DNA of 64,000 bases from Stappia sp. 28M-7. GTDB lineage: Bacteria; Pseudomonadota; Alphaproteobacteria; Rhizobiales; Stappiaceae. The notes beneath the pieces were generated by a model. The model had not been told where the DNA came from, did no database searches, and saw nothing but the letters and a program-made list of their open reading frames with translations. Positions within the stretch are counted from its first letter, which is position 1; every line of letters begins with the position of its first letter. Of this stretch, positions 36,065-44,671 are shown in pieces. Made by a program: the position numbers and the translations under genes. The stretch is taken from contig NZ_JACMIA010000001.1 of NCBI RefSeq assembly GCF_014252955.1, positions 3,990,258 through 4,054,257 on the forward strand. The letters are read 5' to 3'.

Positions 36065-37024
36065 TTACTTGATCCACTCCGACCAGCGGCCGGTATTGGC
36101 TTCCATCCAGGCGGCAACCACGTCCTCGACGCTCTGTCCGTCAAGGTCGACCTTGGTGATCATCCCGCCCATCTCGTCATTGTCGACGGAGAAGGCCGAG
36201 ATCGCCTTGTGTGCGCCGGGCCACTTCTCCTTCACGCCCGACCAGGCGACCTTCCAGATCGGCCCGCGCGGCTTGCCGCAATCATAGGCCATATCCGGAT
36301 TGGAGCCCCAGGCGGGGTCCTCGTAGCAAGCCTTCTCGTAGGTCGGGAACTCGATCCACTCGCCCTCGTATTTCTGCGGCGCCCAGTGCGGGGCATAGAC
36401 CCACAGGATGATCGGCGCCTTGCGCTGATAGGCCGATTCCAGCTCGGCGAAGAGCGCTGCATCCGTCCCTGCGTGAACCACCTCGAACGGCAGATCGAGC
36501 GCCTCGACGCGCTCGTCGTCATAGCCGCCCCAGGTCACTGGAGCTCCCAGATACCGGCCCTTCGGTGCAGTCTCCGCAGTGGAGAAGGCCTCGGCGCAGG
36601 CATCGCTTTTCAGCGCTTCCCAGTTGGGCAGGCCCGGGCAGAGCTCCTTCATGTAGCTGGGATACCACCACTCCTCGATGGCCAGCATGCCGCTGTCGCC
36701 GAGATTCTCGACCTGCCCGGTGGCGGTCGCCTCGTCCAGCGCATCGCGTCCAGTGGTCTCCCAGATCTCCATCGCCACATGCAGATCGCCGGTCTTGAGG
36801 CCAGCGAACTGGGCAATGTAGTCGGCCTGGACGTACTCGACGTTGTAGCCGGCCTTCTTCAGCACCTCGCCCATGATCTGCGTGGTGATGAGCTGGCCGG
36901 TCCAGTCGTGCAACGTCAGGCGGATGGGGTCTGTGCTTTCCGCGGCTCGCACGGGCGTCCCTGCAAGGACGGTTGCGGCCATCAGGGCGGACAGGATGGC
37001 TGCCGCCGGGCGGACATGTGTCAT
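36065..37024 (-). CDS. glycine betaine/choline-type substrate-binding protein (OpuAC family)
   Basis: A 319-residue periplasmic protein with signal peptide (ILSALMAATVLAGTPVRA). The mature part has the OpuAC features LTLHDWTGQLITTQIMGEVL, MEIWETTGRDALDEA and the aromatic-rich LAIEEWWYPSYMKELCPGL and ILWVYAPHWAPQKYEG, whose Trp and Tyr would form the cation-pi cage for a quaternary ammonium group. It is the first gene of the leftward operon; a GC-rich gap of about 135 bases with hairpin potential separates it from the ATPase, a common place for mRNA processing that raises binding-protein levels. Confidence 0.93.
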   Translation of the reverse strand: MTHVRPAAAILSALMAATVLAGTPVRAAESTDPIRLTLHDWTGQLITTQIMGEVLKKAGYNVEYVQADYIAQFAGLKTGDLHVAMEIWETTGRDALDEATATGQVENLGDSGMLAIEEWWYPSYMKELCPGLPNWEALKSDACAEAFSTAETAPKGRYLGAPVTWGGYDDERVEALDLPFEVVHAGTDAALFAELESAYQRKAPIILWVYAPHWAPQKYEGEWIEFPTYEKACYEDPAWGSNPDMAYDCGKPRGPIWKVAWSGVKEKWPGAHKAISAFSVDNDEMGGMITKVDLDGQSVEDVVAAWMEANTGRWSEWIK

Positions 37025-37161
37025 GGCTGGTTCCCTCTGTATGCGCTCTGGAGGCAGCGCCCGCCCTTGTCGGATCTCTTCGGCGCCGTCACAGGATCGT
37101 CACCTCGACTGCCAAACCTGTCAATGGATTTGAGGGATAAAATTGGCAAATACGTCAATTG

Positions 37162-37209
37162 GTGTGGCTTTTTGATATTTAATGACCGATATTGCCACAA
37201 AAGCCACAC
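37162..37209. promoter_or_regulatory. candidate DeoR-type operator: 11-base inverted repeat between divergent genes
   Basis: GTGTGGCTTTT at 37162-37172 is repeated exactly in inverse as AAAAGCCACAC at 37199-37209, 26 bases apart, in an AT-rich stretch between the binding-protein and DeoR genes. Its place upstream of both genes suits autorepression and control of the transport operon by the DeoR protein. Confidence 0.6.
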
Positions 37210-37242
37210 ACTCAGCCAAATCAATCCACTGCGACCGGTGCC

Positions 37243-38004
37243 ATGACCTTCAGCAAGCGTCAGACCCTGATACTGGAAAGCGCCCGCCGCTCGGGCAGCG
37301 CCCGCATCGCCGACCTGGCGGCCGAGTTGGACGTCTCGCTGGAGACGATCCGCCGCGACATCCGCTCGCTGGTGGAGACCGGTGAGATCGTCAAGTCGCA
37401 CGGGCTGGTCAGCCTGGCGCGGCAGGACATGGAGGCCCCGTTCGAGCGTCGCATGCGGGAGAACCTCGACGCCAAGATCCGCATCGCCCGCCATGTCGCG
37501 GCAGGCATCGCCGACGGCGACAGCGTCATGATGGACACTGGCACCACGACGAGCGTGCTGGCGCGCGAACTGCGCGGCAAGACCGGTCTGACCATCGTCA
37601 CCAATTCGTCGGACGTCGCCAGGACCCTGGCGACCGTGAACGGCAACAAGGTCTACATGGCCGGCGGCGAGCTGCATGGCGACAACGGCGCCGCCTTCGG
37701 CCGCTCGGCCATCGACTTCGTTTCCGCCTTCCGCGTCCGCCATGTGGTGATCTCCATCGCCGCCATCGATCCGGTGGGCGGGCTGATGGACTACCACCTT
37801 GCCGAGGCGGATTTCGCCCGCACCGTGCTCGGCTGCGGCGAGACGCGCACGGTCATCACCGACCACAGCAAGTTCAACCGCCGCGCGCTGGTGCGGGTCG
37901 CGGGCTTCCTCGACGTCGACCGGATCGTCACCGACATGGCTCCGCCGCCGGAGATCACCGAGCGACTTCTGGCCGCCGGCACCGCCCTTGAGATCGCTGC
38001 GTAA
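37243..38004 (+). CDS. DeoR/GlpR-family transcriptional regulator
   Basis: A 253-residue regulator. The N-terminal winged helix has SKRQTLILESARRSGSARIA followed by DLAAELDVSLETIRRDIRSL, the DeoR pattern. The C-terminal domain (about 75-240) is the sugar-isomerase-like effector fold with MMDTGTTTSVLARELRG and TIVTNSSDVARTLA. Effectors of the family are usually phosphorylated small molecules, which is notable because the operon it faces encodes a kinase. ATG at 37243 gives the standard N-terminus; a TTG further upstream is unlikely. Confidence 0.92.
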   Translation: MTFSKRQTLILESARRSGSARIADLAAELDVSLETIRRDIRSLVETGEIVKSHGLVSLARQDMEAPFERRMRENLDAKIRIARHVAAGIADGDSVMMDTGTTTSVLARELRGKTGLTIVTNSSDVARTLATVNGNKVYMAGGELHGDNGAAFGRSAIDFVSAFRVRHVVISIAAIDPVGGLMDYHLAEADFARTVLGCGETRTVITDHSKFNRRALVRVAGFLDVDRIVTDMAPPPEITERLLAAGTALEIAA

Positions 38005-38118
38005 GACGGCATCCCGGCACGGCCACGCGATTGCCATGGAACTGCCGTTTGCCGTTGACCGGATTCTCCATTAGGAAACGGGCAACATCCTGCCCCTTCC
38101 ATCCGGAGGCACTTTTTC

Positions 38119-39405
38119 ATGGCCGACCTCATCGTCGACGGCGGACACCCGATCTCGGGGACCGTCAGTCCGTCGGGCAACAAGAACGCCGTTTTGCCGA
38201 TGCTCTGCGCCACCCTGCTCACCGACGAGCCGGTGACGCTGGAGAACGTCCCAGAGATCAGCGACGTCGCCAAGATCCTCGCCTATTTCGAGAGCATGGG
38301 CTCGACCGTCGCTCGTGCCGACGACGGCGCGACCCTGACAATCCGTCACGACTTCGAAGCCTTCCGCGACCGCGATGCAGACCTGCCGCTCGGCATCCGC
38401 TCCGCCGTGCTGTTGCTCGCCCCCGTCATGGTGCGCACCGGCACCCTCACCTTCGACACGGACGCCAAGGGCTGCGCCCTCGGCCTGCGCGAGATCGATC
38501 CGCATCTGGAGATCCTGGAGCAGTTCGGCGCCCGCATCGTCGCGACGCACCCTTACGACATCCGCCGCGAGGACCGGCTCAAGGGCCAGGCGATCTGGGC
38601 CGACTACGCGTCGGTGACCGCGACCGAGACCTTCGCGATGATCGCCGCCACGGCGGAGGGCTCCTCCGTGCTGATGAACGCGGCCTCCGAGCCGCACGTC
38701 CAGGCGCTGTGCGAGATGCTGCGTTCCATGGGCGCGAAGATCGACGGGCTCGGCACCTCGCGCCTCAGCGTGACCGGCGTCGAGCGCCTGTCGGGCACCC
38801 GCGTGCGCGTGCCGGACGACCACCACGAGGTTGCGACGTTCCTCGCCATCGGCGGGGTCACCGGCGGCCGCCTGACCGTCAAGACCGACATCACCCCGCA
38901 TATGACGCTGATCCTGCGCCAGTTCGAAAAGCTCGGCCTGCAATTCGAGACCACGGACGACTCGATCACCGTCACCGGCTGGACCCGCGAGATTTCGCGC
39001 CCCTATACCCGCGAGATGCTGCCGAAGATCGAGGCGGCTCCCTGGCCGTATTTCCCGGCCGACCTGCTGCCGCAGGCTATCGGCGTCGCCGTCGGCTGCC
39101 ACAGCGAGATCATGTTCTGGAACAAGATCTACGAGGGCGCGCTGGCCTGGAGCTCGGAATTGGCGAAGTTCGGCGCCAGGGTGCACCTGTCCGATCCGCA
39201 TCGCCTGATCGTCTTCGGCGGCAACAACCTGCGGCCGGCGGAAGTCGAGGCGCCCTACATCATCCGCGTGGTGCTCGGCCTGTTCCTTGCCGCGATCCAG
39301 GTCGAAGGACAGTCGACCATCCGCAAGGCCGACCCGATCCGCCGCGCCCACCCGCGCTTCGTCGAGAAGCTGACTGAGCTGGGCGCGCAGGTCCGCTGGG
39401 CCTGA
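38119..39405 (+). CDS. divergent UDP-N-acetylglucosamine 1-carboxyvinyltransferase (MurA paralogue)
   Basis: A 428-residue enolpyruvyl transferase. The catalytic residues of MurA are recognisable: Lys22 in PSGNKNAVLP, Cys119 in KGCALGLREIDPH (equivalent to E. coli Cys115) and Asp in YFPADLLPQA. Several signatures differ from housekeeping MurA, for example SGNKN for SGAKN and GLREID for GARPVD. This suggests a second, specialised MurA or a related enolpyruvyl transferase rather than the cell-wall gene itself. It is alone between a DeoR gene and an enolase-superfamily gene. If it is a true MurA it adds enolpyruvate to UDP-GlcNAc in the cytoplasm. Confidence 0.85.
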   Translation: MADLIVDGGHPISGTVSPSGNKNAVLPMLCATLLTDEPVTLENVPEISDVAKILAYFESMGSTVARADDGATLTIRHDFEAFRDRDADLPLGIRSAVLLLAPVMVRTGTLTFDTDAKGCALGLREIDPHLEILEQFGARIVATHPYDIRREDRLKGQAIWADYASVTATETFAMIAATAEGSSVLMNAASEPHVQALCEMLRSMGAKIDGLGTSRLSVTGVERLSGTRVRVPDDHHEVATFLAIGGVTGGRLTVKTDITPHMTLILRQFEKLGLQFETTDDSITVTGWTREISRPYTREMLPKIEAAPWPYFPADLLPQAIGVAVGCHSEIMFWNKIYEGALAWSSELAKFGARVHLSDPHRLIVFGGNNLRPAEVEAPYIIRVVLGLFLAAIQVEGQSTIRKADPIRRAHPRFVEKLTELGAQVRWA

Positions 39406-39413
39406 TATCCCTT

Positions 39414-39446
39414 GCGCGAAAGCGACCGCCCGTGTCGCTTTCGCGC
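39414..39446. repeat. stem-loop after the MurA paralogue
   Basis: GCGCGAAAGCGAC and GTCGCTTTCGCGC form a perfect 13-bp stem with a seven-base loop just after the stop. No T-run follows. It may act as a weak terminator or RNA stabiliser before the next gene. Confidence 0.6.
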
Positions 39447-39514
39447 GTCTGGACATCCTCCCCGTCGCCGTTAGCCTGAAAGGGCCGACCAACGCGCGAT
39501 CAGGAGGAAACGCG

Positions 39515-40744
39515 ATGAAGCTTGCCGGACTCGAGACATTCGTGGTCGGCAATCCGCCGCCCGGCTTCGGCGGCCGCTATTTCGTCTTCGTCAAGCTCAC
39601 CACGGCCTGTGGTATTGTCGGCTACGGTGAGATCTATGCGGCGAGCTTCGGTCCCGACGCGATGACGCGTCTTACCGAGGATGTCTTCGCCCGCTATCTG
39701 GACGGGGCTGATCCCTTCGCCATCGAGGTCTTCTTCCGCAGGGCCTACGGCTCCGGCTTCACCCAGCGCCCGGACCCGACCATGTGCGGGGTGGTCAGCG
39801 GCCTCGAAATGGCGATGTGGGACATCATCGGCAAGGCACTCGGCAAGCCGGTTCATGCCCTGCTCGGCGGGCGCGTGCACGAACGGCTGCGCTCCTACAC
39901 CTATCTCTACCCGAAGGGCGACGAGGACCACGCGGCCTTCTACGGCGATCCGGACCTGTCGGCCCAGCGCGCAGCCGAATATGTCGATGAGGGCTTCACG
40001 GCGGTGAAGTTCGATCCTGCCGGCCCCTACTCCGTGCATGGTGGGCGCCAGCCGGATCTGGAGGATCTCGAGCGCAGCGAACTCTTCTGCCGCCGCCTCC
40101 GCGAAGCGGTCGGCGACCGGGCGGATCTCCTGTTCGGGACCCATGGCCAGTTCACCGCATCGGGCGCGCTCCGCCTTGCCCGCCGGATCGAGCCCTACGA
40201 TCCGCTCTGGTTCGAGGAGCCGGTGCCGCCCGACATGCCGGAGGAAATGGCGAAGGTGGCGCGCGGAACCGCGATCCCGGTTGCGACCGGCGAGCGGCTT
40301 TGTACCAAATGGGAGTTCGCCCGTCTGCTGTCGACGGGCGCCGCCTCGATCCTGCAGATGAATCTCGGCCGCGTCGGCGGCTTGCTGGAGGCCAAGAAGA
40401 TCGCCGGAATGGCGGAGGCCTGGCACGCCCAGATCGCGCCTCACCTTTATTGCGGGCCCATTGCCGCGGCCGCGAACATCCAGCTTGCCGCCTGCTCGCC
40501 GAACTTCCTGATCCTGGAATCGATCCGCCGGTTCGACGGCTTCCACGCCGACATTCTGAAGACGCCGCTGCGCTGGGAGAACGGCTATGTCACCGTGCCC
40601 GATGCGCCGGGCCTCGGCGTCGAGCTCGACGAGGACGTTGCCCGCGCGCATCCCTACACGGGGCGCGCGCTGCATCTGGACATGACCCAGCATCCGGTCG
40701 ATCCCATCCGGGATCGCCGGTTTCCAAGGGATGGCGAAGCGTGA
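39515..40744 (+). CDS. enolase-superfamily protein (mandelate racemase/muconate lactonizing type), sugar-acid dehydratase-like
   Basis: A 409-residue two-domain enolase-superfamily member. The capping domain is followed by the barrel: SGLEMAMWDIIGKALGKPVH, then LLFGTHGQFT (residues 205-213), WFEEPVPPDMPEE (Glu234/235), ATGERLCTKWEF (Glu260), LQMNLGRVGGL and APHLYCGPIAAAA (His310). Overall it resembles sugar-acid dehydratases such as galactonate or mannonate dehydratase. The first metal ligand, normally Asp at the end of the third strand, is Gly208 here. The substrate cannot be named. An AGGAGG-type site precedes the ATG. Its stop abuts the stop of the convergent amidase. Confidence 0.85.
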   Translation: MKLAGLETFVVGNPPPGFGGRYFVFVKLTTACGIVGYGEIYAASFGPDAMTRLTEDVFARYLDGADPFAIEVFFRRAYGSGFTQRPDPTMCGVVSGLEMAMWDIIGKALGKPVHALLGGRVHERLRSYTYLYPKGDEDHAAFYGDPDLSAQRAAEYVDEGFTAVKFDPAGPYSVHGGRQPDLEDLERSELFCRRLREAVGDRADLLFGTHGQFTASGALRLARRIEPYDPLWFEEPVPPDMPEEMAKVARGTAIPVATGERLCTKWEFARLLSTGAASILQMNLGRVGGLLEAKKIAGMAEAWHAQIAPHLYCGPIAAAANIQLAACSPNFLILESIRRFDGFHADILKTPLRWENGYVTVPDAPGLGVELDEDVARAHPYTGRALHLDMTQHPVDPIRDRRFPRDGEA

Positions 40745-42031
40745 TCAGTCGCCGCCGTTGAGGTCCCGGTCGAGCCTTGCACCGACGGACAACACGCGCT
40801 CGTCGTGCCCCTTGATCCCACCGATCATCAGCGCGCCGGGACGACCGGCACCGGTGGTGTGCGTCGGCATAGACATCGCGCAAGCATCGGCAAGATTGAG
40901 CAAGGAGGTGTTGCGCAACATCGCCGCGTTGATGCGGTCGAAATCCGCCAGCGTGTCCGAAATGCTCGGCGGAAAGATCTGCAGCGTCGGAGCGATCAGC
41001 GCGTCAAAGCCCGACAGCGCCTCCGCCGTACGCGCGATGACCTCGATGCGGGCCGCCCGCGCCTCGGCCAGCTCGTCGTCGCTCAGCGTCTCGCGGAAGC
41101 GGATACGGGTCAGCACCCGCGGATCGCCGACGCTGACGAGCGTGTCGAGATGATCCCCGTAGAGCTCATGGGCCTCGGCGGAGACGAGGATCTTGTTGAG
41201 CAGCAGCGCTTCGTGCAGGAACCCCAGATCGAGCGGCACGAGCTCGTGGCCGGCCTCGACAAGGCGCGCCTTGGCCGCCTCGAAGTGGCTGCGCGACCAC
41301 TCGTCCAGATCGTTGGTGAAGGCGTTCTCCGGCACCGCCAGACGCAGGCTGCCGGCCGGTGCCTCGACACCGGGCGCATCACCGCCGCTCATCACCTGAT
41401 AGGCCGCCAGCATTGTGGCGAAATCGGTGGCCAGCGGGCCGCAGGTATCGAAGGAAACCGCCAACGGATGCACCCCGTCGAGCGGCACCTTGTCCTGGCT
41501 CGGCTTGTAGCCGTAGAGGCCGTTGATGGCAGAGGGAATGCGGATCGAGCCGCCGGTGTCGGTACCGAGCGCGATCTCGCACAGGCGAAGGCCCACCGTC
41601 ACGCCGCCGCCCGAGGTCGAGCCGCCGGGAATGCCGCCCTCCTCGAAGACGTTCGAAGGCGTACCGTAATGCGGGTTGATGCCGACGCCCGAATAGGCGA
41701 ACTCGCTCATCGTGGTCCGGCCGAACGGCACGCCGCCGGCCGCCTTGATCCGTGCGACGACCGGGCAGTCCTCGGTTGCCGGCTCCCGGTCCTTCAGCAG
41801 CAGCGAGGCCGCCGTAGTGCGTTGGCCCGCCTCGTCGTAGAGGTCCTTGACGGAGACCAGCATCCCGGCGAGCGGCAGCGGCCTGTCGGCGGACGCGACA
41901 AGGGCCTCCGCCTCGGCCGCCGCCTGCAGGATGCGGGTGGGAGAGAACTCGGTGAAGAGCGCCGATGCCGCGTCTCCCAGAGCCTCGACGCGTCCGATCG
42001 CAGCCCTGGCCTTCTCGACAATCTCACCCAT
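40745..42031 (-). CDS. amidase (amidase signature family)
   Basis: A 428-residue amidase. The Ser-cisSer-Lys triad is recognisable: Lys in MLVSVKDLYDEAG, the cis-Ser in GGSTSGGGVTVG and the nucleophile Ser in LGTDTGGSIRIPSAINGLYG. Such enzymes hydrolyse small or aryl amides to acid and ammonia. It ends a leftward operon that begins with a DUF1445 protein and includes a TRAP transporter and a DUF2848 protein, so the imported substrate is probably an amide- or carbamoyl-containing acid. It is too short and differently placed to be GatA. Confidence 0.9.
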   Translation of the reverse strand: MGEIVEKARAAIGRVEALGDAASALFTEFSPTRILQAAAEAEALVASADRPLPLAGMLVSVKDLYDEAGQRTTAASLLLKDREPATEDCPVVARIKAAGGVPFGRTTMSEFAYSGVGINPHYGTPSNVFEEGGIPGGSTSGGGVTVGLRLCEIALGTDTGGSIRIPSAINGLYGYKPSQDKVPLDGVHPLAVSFDTCGPLATDFATMLAAYQVMSGGDAPGVEAPAGSLRLAVPENAFTNDLDEWSRSHFEAAKARLVEAGHELVPLDLGFLHEALLLNKILVSAEAHELYGDHLDTLVSVGDPRVLTRIRFRETLSDDELAEARAARIEVIARTAEALSGFDALIAPTLQIFPPSISDTLADFDRINAAMLRNTSLLNLADACAMSMPTHTTGAGRPGALMIGGIKGHDERVLSVGARLDRDLNGGD

Positions 42032-42095
42032 TCACCTGTCTCCTCCTGTGCCGCGCGGACCGTCCGCCGGCGGCAGCTGTCCTGCGACCGTTGCC

Positions 42096-42773
42096 TCAGG
42101 CGACGATCGGCAGAACCGTGATCTCGTAGCTGTGACCGATGCTGCGGCCGAGCACCGGATCGCGAAGCTCCATCCTGAACGCCGCCGCCGGGCGCACGCC
42201 GCCGATGGCGCCGAGCGTTCCGCACAGCATGGCGACGCAGTCACCGCGCTCGCGGGCGGCATCCATTCCCGACCCCTCGATCAGATCGGCGAGCGGGCGG
42301 ATCGAGCCGACCTTGCCGTCCTGATAGGGGATCCAGTCACCGGCCGCATCCTCCTTGATCCACGAGCGCAGTTCAAGCGCATCGAGATGCCCGGCAACCT
42401 CGTCGAACAGCCAGAGTTCGCCGGCCACGGGCTTCGCGCAAGCCTGCTTGGACAGCGCCACGGAATGAGCTTCCAGGTCGCGGTCCGTATGGTCGGAGGC
42501 AAGACCGATATGAAGCACGCCGTCCTTCGCCAGCAGGAAGGGCTCGACCTCGCCGGAGGTGCCGCCGCCGACGACTTGGATGCGGCTTTCGCGCGTCAGG
42601 AGATCTGCGGCGGTACGATAGTAGAGCGGCACGGTGGACGGCGGCGCCACGCCGATTTCCGCCAGCTCGTCGATGTGATGACGGATCGCCTCCGGATCCC
42701 GGCCGGTCCAGCCGGCAACGGTCAGGTCAGCAACGTGGGCGACAAGCGGCGCGCCGTTCAGGGTGAACTCCAT
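42096..42773 (-). CDS. DUF2848 family protein
   Basis: A 225-residue cytoplasmic protein recognised as DUF2848 from the start LNGAPLVAHVADLTVAGWTG, the central GGGTSGEVEPFLLA and GLASDHTDRDLEAHSVALSK, and FDEVAGHLDALELRSWI. The family has no established reaction that I know of; parts recall fumarylacetoacetase-type hydrolases. It lies between the TRAP permease and amidase genes in one operon, so it is probably an enzyme acting on the imported compound or its amidase product. Confidence 0.85.
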   Translation of the reverse strand: MEFTLNGAPLVAHVADLTVAGWTGRDPEAIRHHIDELAEIGVAPPSTVPLYYRTAADLLTRESRIQVVGGGTSGEVEPFLLAKDGVLHIGLASDHTDRDLEAHSVALSKQACAKPVAGELWLFDEVAGHLDALELRSWIKEDAAGDWIPYQDGKVGSIRPLADLIEGSGMDAARERGDCVAMLCGTLGAIGGVRPAAAFRMELRDPVLGRSIGHSYEITVLPIVA

Positions 42774-42818
42774 GGGAAGCTCCTTGAAAAAGGGAAAAGG
42801 GCCTGCGCCTGCGCCGGA

Positions 42819-44099
42819 TCAGAGCGATCCGGGCAGGAACAGGGCGATTTGCGGGAAGACGATGAGGGCGGCGACCATGGCGAGCATCACCAGGACGTAG
42901 GGGATGCAGCCGAGCATCACCTCGCTCAGCGAGCCGGACTTGCGCGCGCCCTGCACCACGTAGAGGTTGAGCCCGACGGGCGGCGTGATCAGCGCCATTT
43001 CCACCAGCACGATCATCATCACCCCGAACCAGACCTTGTCGTAGCCGAGCCCGACCATGATCGGCACGACGATGGGAATGGTCGCGACCATCAGCGACAG
43101 CGTCTCGATGAAGAAGCCGAGAACGATGTAGAGGACGATGACCACCAGCAGCGTGCCGAAGGGTGACAGGTTCAGGCTGTCGAACAGGTCCTGAAGCTCG
43201 CGGCCGAGCCCGGCCGAGGCCAGCGTGAAGTTGAGGAAATAGGCGCCGGTAATGATCAGCATGATCATCGCGGTGATGCGCACGGTGCCGAGCAGGCTCT
43301 CGCGCAGCATCGCCGAGGAGACGCCGCCGTTGAACAGCGCGATCAGCAGCGCCATGGCAACGCCCACAGCCGCCGACTCGGTCGGCGTGGCCCAGCCCGC
43401 ATAGATCGATCCGATCACCACCGTGAACAGGATGAAGATCGGTACCAGTTGGACGAGGGCCGCGAAACGCTCGCCCCAGGTGAAGCTGCGGCTCGGACCG
43501 CCGAGCGAGGGGCGGATCTTGCACAGCACCGCCGTCACGATCATGAAGGCGACCGCCATCAGCAGCCCCGGCAGGAGACCGGCCAGGAACAGGCGTGGGA
43601 TCGAGGTCTCGGTCAGGAAGCCGTAGACGATCAGGTTGATCGACGGCGGGATCAGGATACCGAGCGTGCCGCCGGCGGCAATCGCTCCGGAAAACAGCTT
43701 GGGATCGTAGCCCAGCCGCTCGGCCTGGGGCATGGCCACGGTGGCGACCGTCGCGGCGGTTGCGACGGAGGAGCCGGAGGTGGCGGAGAACATCGTCGCC
43801 GTGCCGATATTGGCATGGACCAGCCCGCCCGGCAGCCAGGACACCCACTTGTCGAGCGAGCCGTAGGTCTTCTCGGCAATGCCGCCGCGCACAAGGATCT
43901 CGCCGAGCAGCACGAAGAAGGGAATCGCGATCAGCGTGGCGGAATCGGACGCCGACCAGACCACCTGCCCGAGGCCACGGATCAACGGAAAGACCGAGAA
44001 GAACTCGGAAATGCCGAAGCCGAGCAGGAACAGGACGATGCCGACGGGAATGGACAGCGAAAGGAGCCCGAGCAGGGCGATGGCGACGCTTCCGATCAT
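42819..44099 (-). CDS. dctM: TRAP transporter large permease (DctM)
   Basis: A 426-residue membrane protein with about twelve hydrophobic segments, the normal DctM size. Family features include SATLIAIPFFVLLGEILVRG, GNIGTATMFSATSGSS-like text (ANIGTATMFSATSGSSVATA), and GTLGILIPPSINLIVYGFLT. It is the ion-coupled channel subunit of a TRAP carboxylate importer. ATG at 44099 overlaps the dctQ stop by four bases. Confidence 0.94.
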   Translation of the reverse strand: MIGSVAIALLGLLSLSIPVGIVLFLLGFGISEFFSVFPLIRGLGQVVWSASDSATLIAIPFFVLLGEILVRGGIAEKTYGSLDKWVSWLPGGLVHANIGTATMFSATSGSSVATAATVATVAMPQAERLGYDPKLFSGAIAAGGTLGILIPPSINLIVYGFLTETSIPRLFLAGLLPGLLMAVAFMIVTAVLCKIRPSLGGPSRSFTWGERFAALVQLVPIFILFTVVIGSIYAGWATPTESAAVGVAMALLIALFNGGVSSAMLRESLLGTVRITAMIMLIITGAYFLNFTLASAGLGRELQDLFDSLNLSPFGTLLVVIVLYIVLGFFIETLSLMVATIPIVVPIMVGLGYDKVWFGVMMIVLVEMALITPPVGLNLYVVQGARKSGSLSEVMLGCIPYVLVMLAMVAALIVFPQIALFLPGSL

Positions 44100-44644
44100 T
44101 TGCCGTCCTCCGCTTCGCCGCGTGCGCCGATCATCGCGTCGGCGTTCTGGAAGTCGCCGCGCAGCACGGTGGCCAGCGCCAGCAGGACCAGAAGGCAGGA
44201 GGAAATTGCAAACCACACCCAGCCGGAGAACCAGACGGCCTGCGGGATCCACAGGGGTGTCTCCAGGGCCGTATTGGCCCGCGAACCCCGAACCAGCGTC
44301 TTTTCCAGAACCGGCCAGGCCTGATAGGCGATGATGCAGACCGTGCCGGCGGCAATGCTCATCGCGAAGATGTCGAGCATGGCCCGCCCGCGCGTCTGCA
44401 GCTTCTGGCGCACCAGATCGATGCGCACATGGGCAAGCTCGGTCAGCGCATAGGACAGGCCCCAGCTTGCGACCGCGGCCATCACATATCCGGAGATTTC
44501 GTCCGAACCGCCGAACGAATGGCCGAACTGTCTTAGCGTGATGTCGACGATCACGAAGCCTGCGGTCACCAGCACGACGATGCCGACCAGCAGGGCAAGT
44601 CCGGAATTTATGCGGCGGAGGGCCGCGGCAAGATTGTCCGTCAT
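44096..44644 (-). CDS. dctQ: TRAP transporter small permease (DctQ)
   Basis: A 182-residue protein with four transmembrane segments, the DctQ layout, including TLRQFGHSFGGSDEISGYVM and the RIDLVRQKLQTRGRAMLDI loop. It is the small partner of DctM. It follows dctP by 27 bases. Confidence 0.9.
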   Translation of the reverse strand: MTDNLAAALRRINSGLALLVGIVVLVTAGFVIVDITLRQFGHSFGGSDEISGYVMAAVASWGLSYALTELAHVRIDLVRQKLQTRGRAMLDIFAMSIAAGTVCIIAYQAWPVLEKTLVRGSRANTALETPLWIPQAVWFSGWVWFAISSCLLVLLALATVLRGDFQNADAMIGARGEAEDGK

Positions 44645-44671
44645 GTCGCGGCCCCCTCTTGGATCAGGCCG

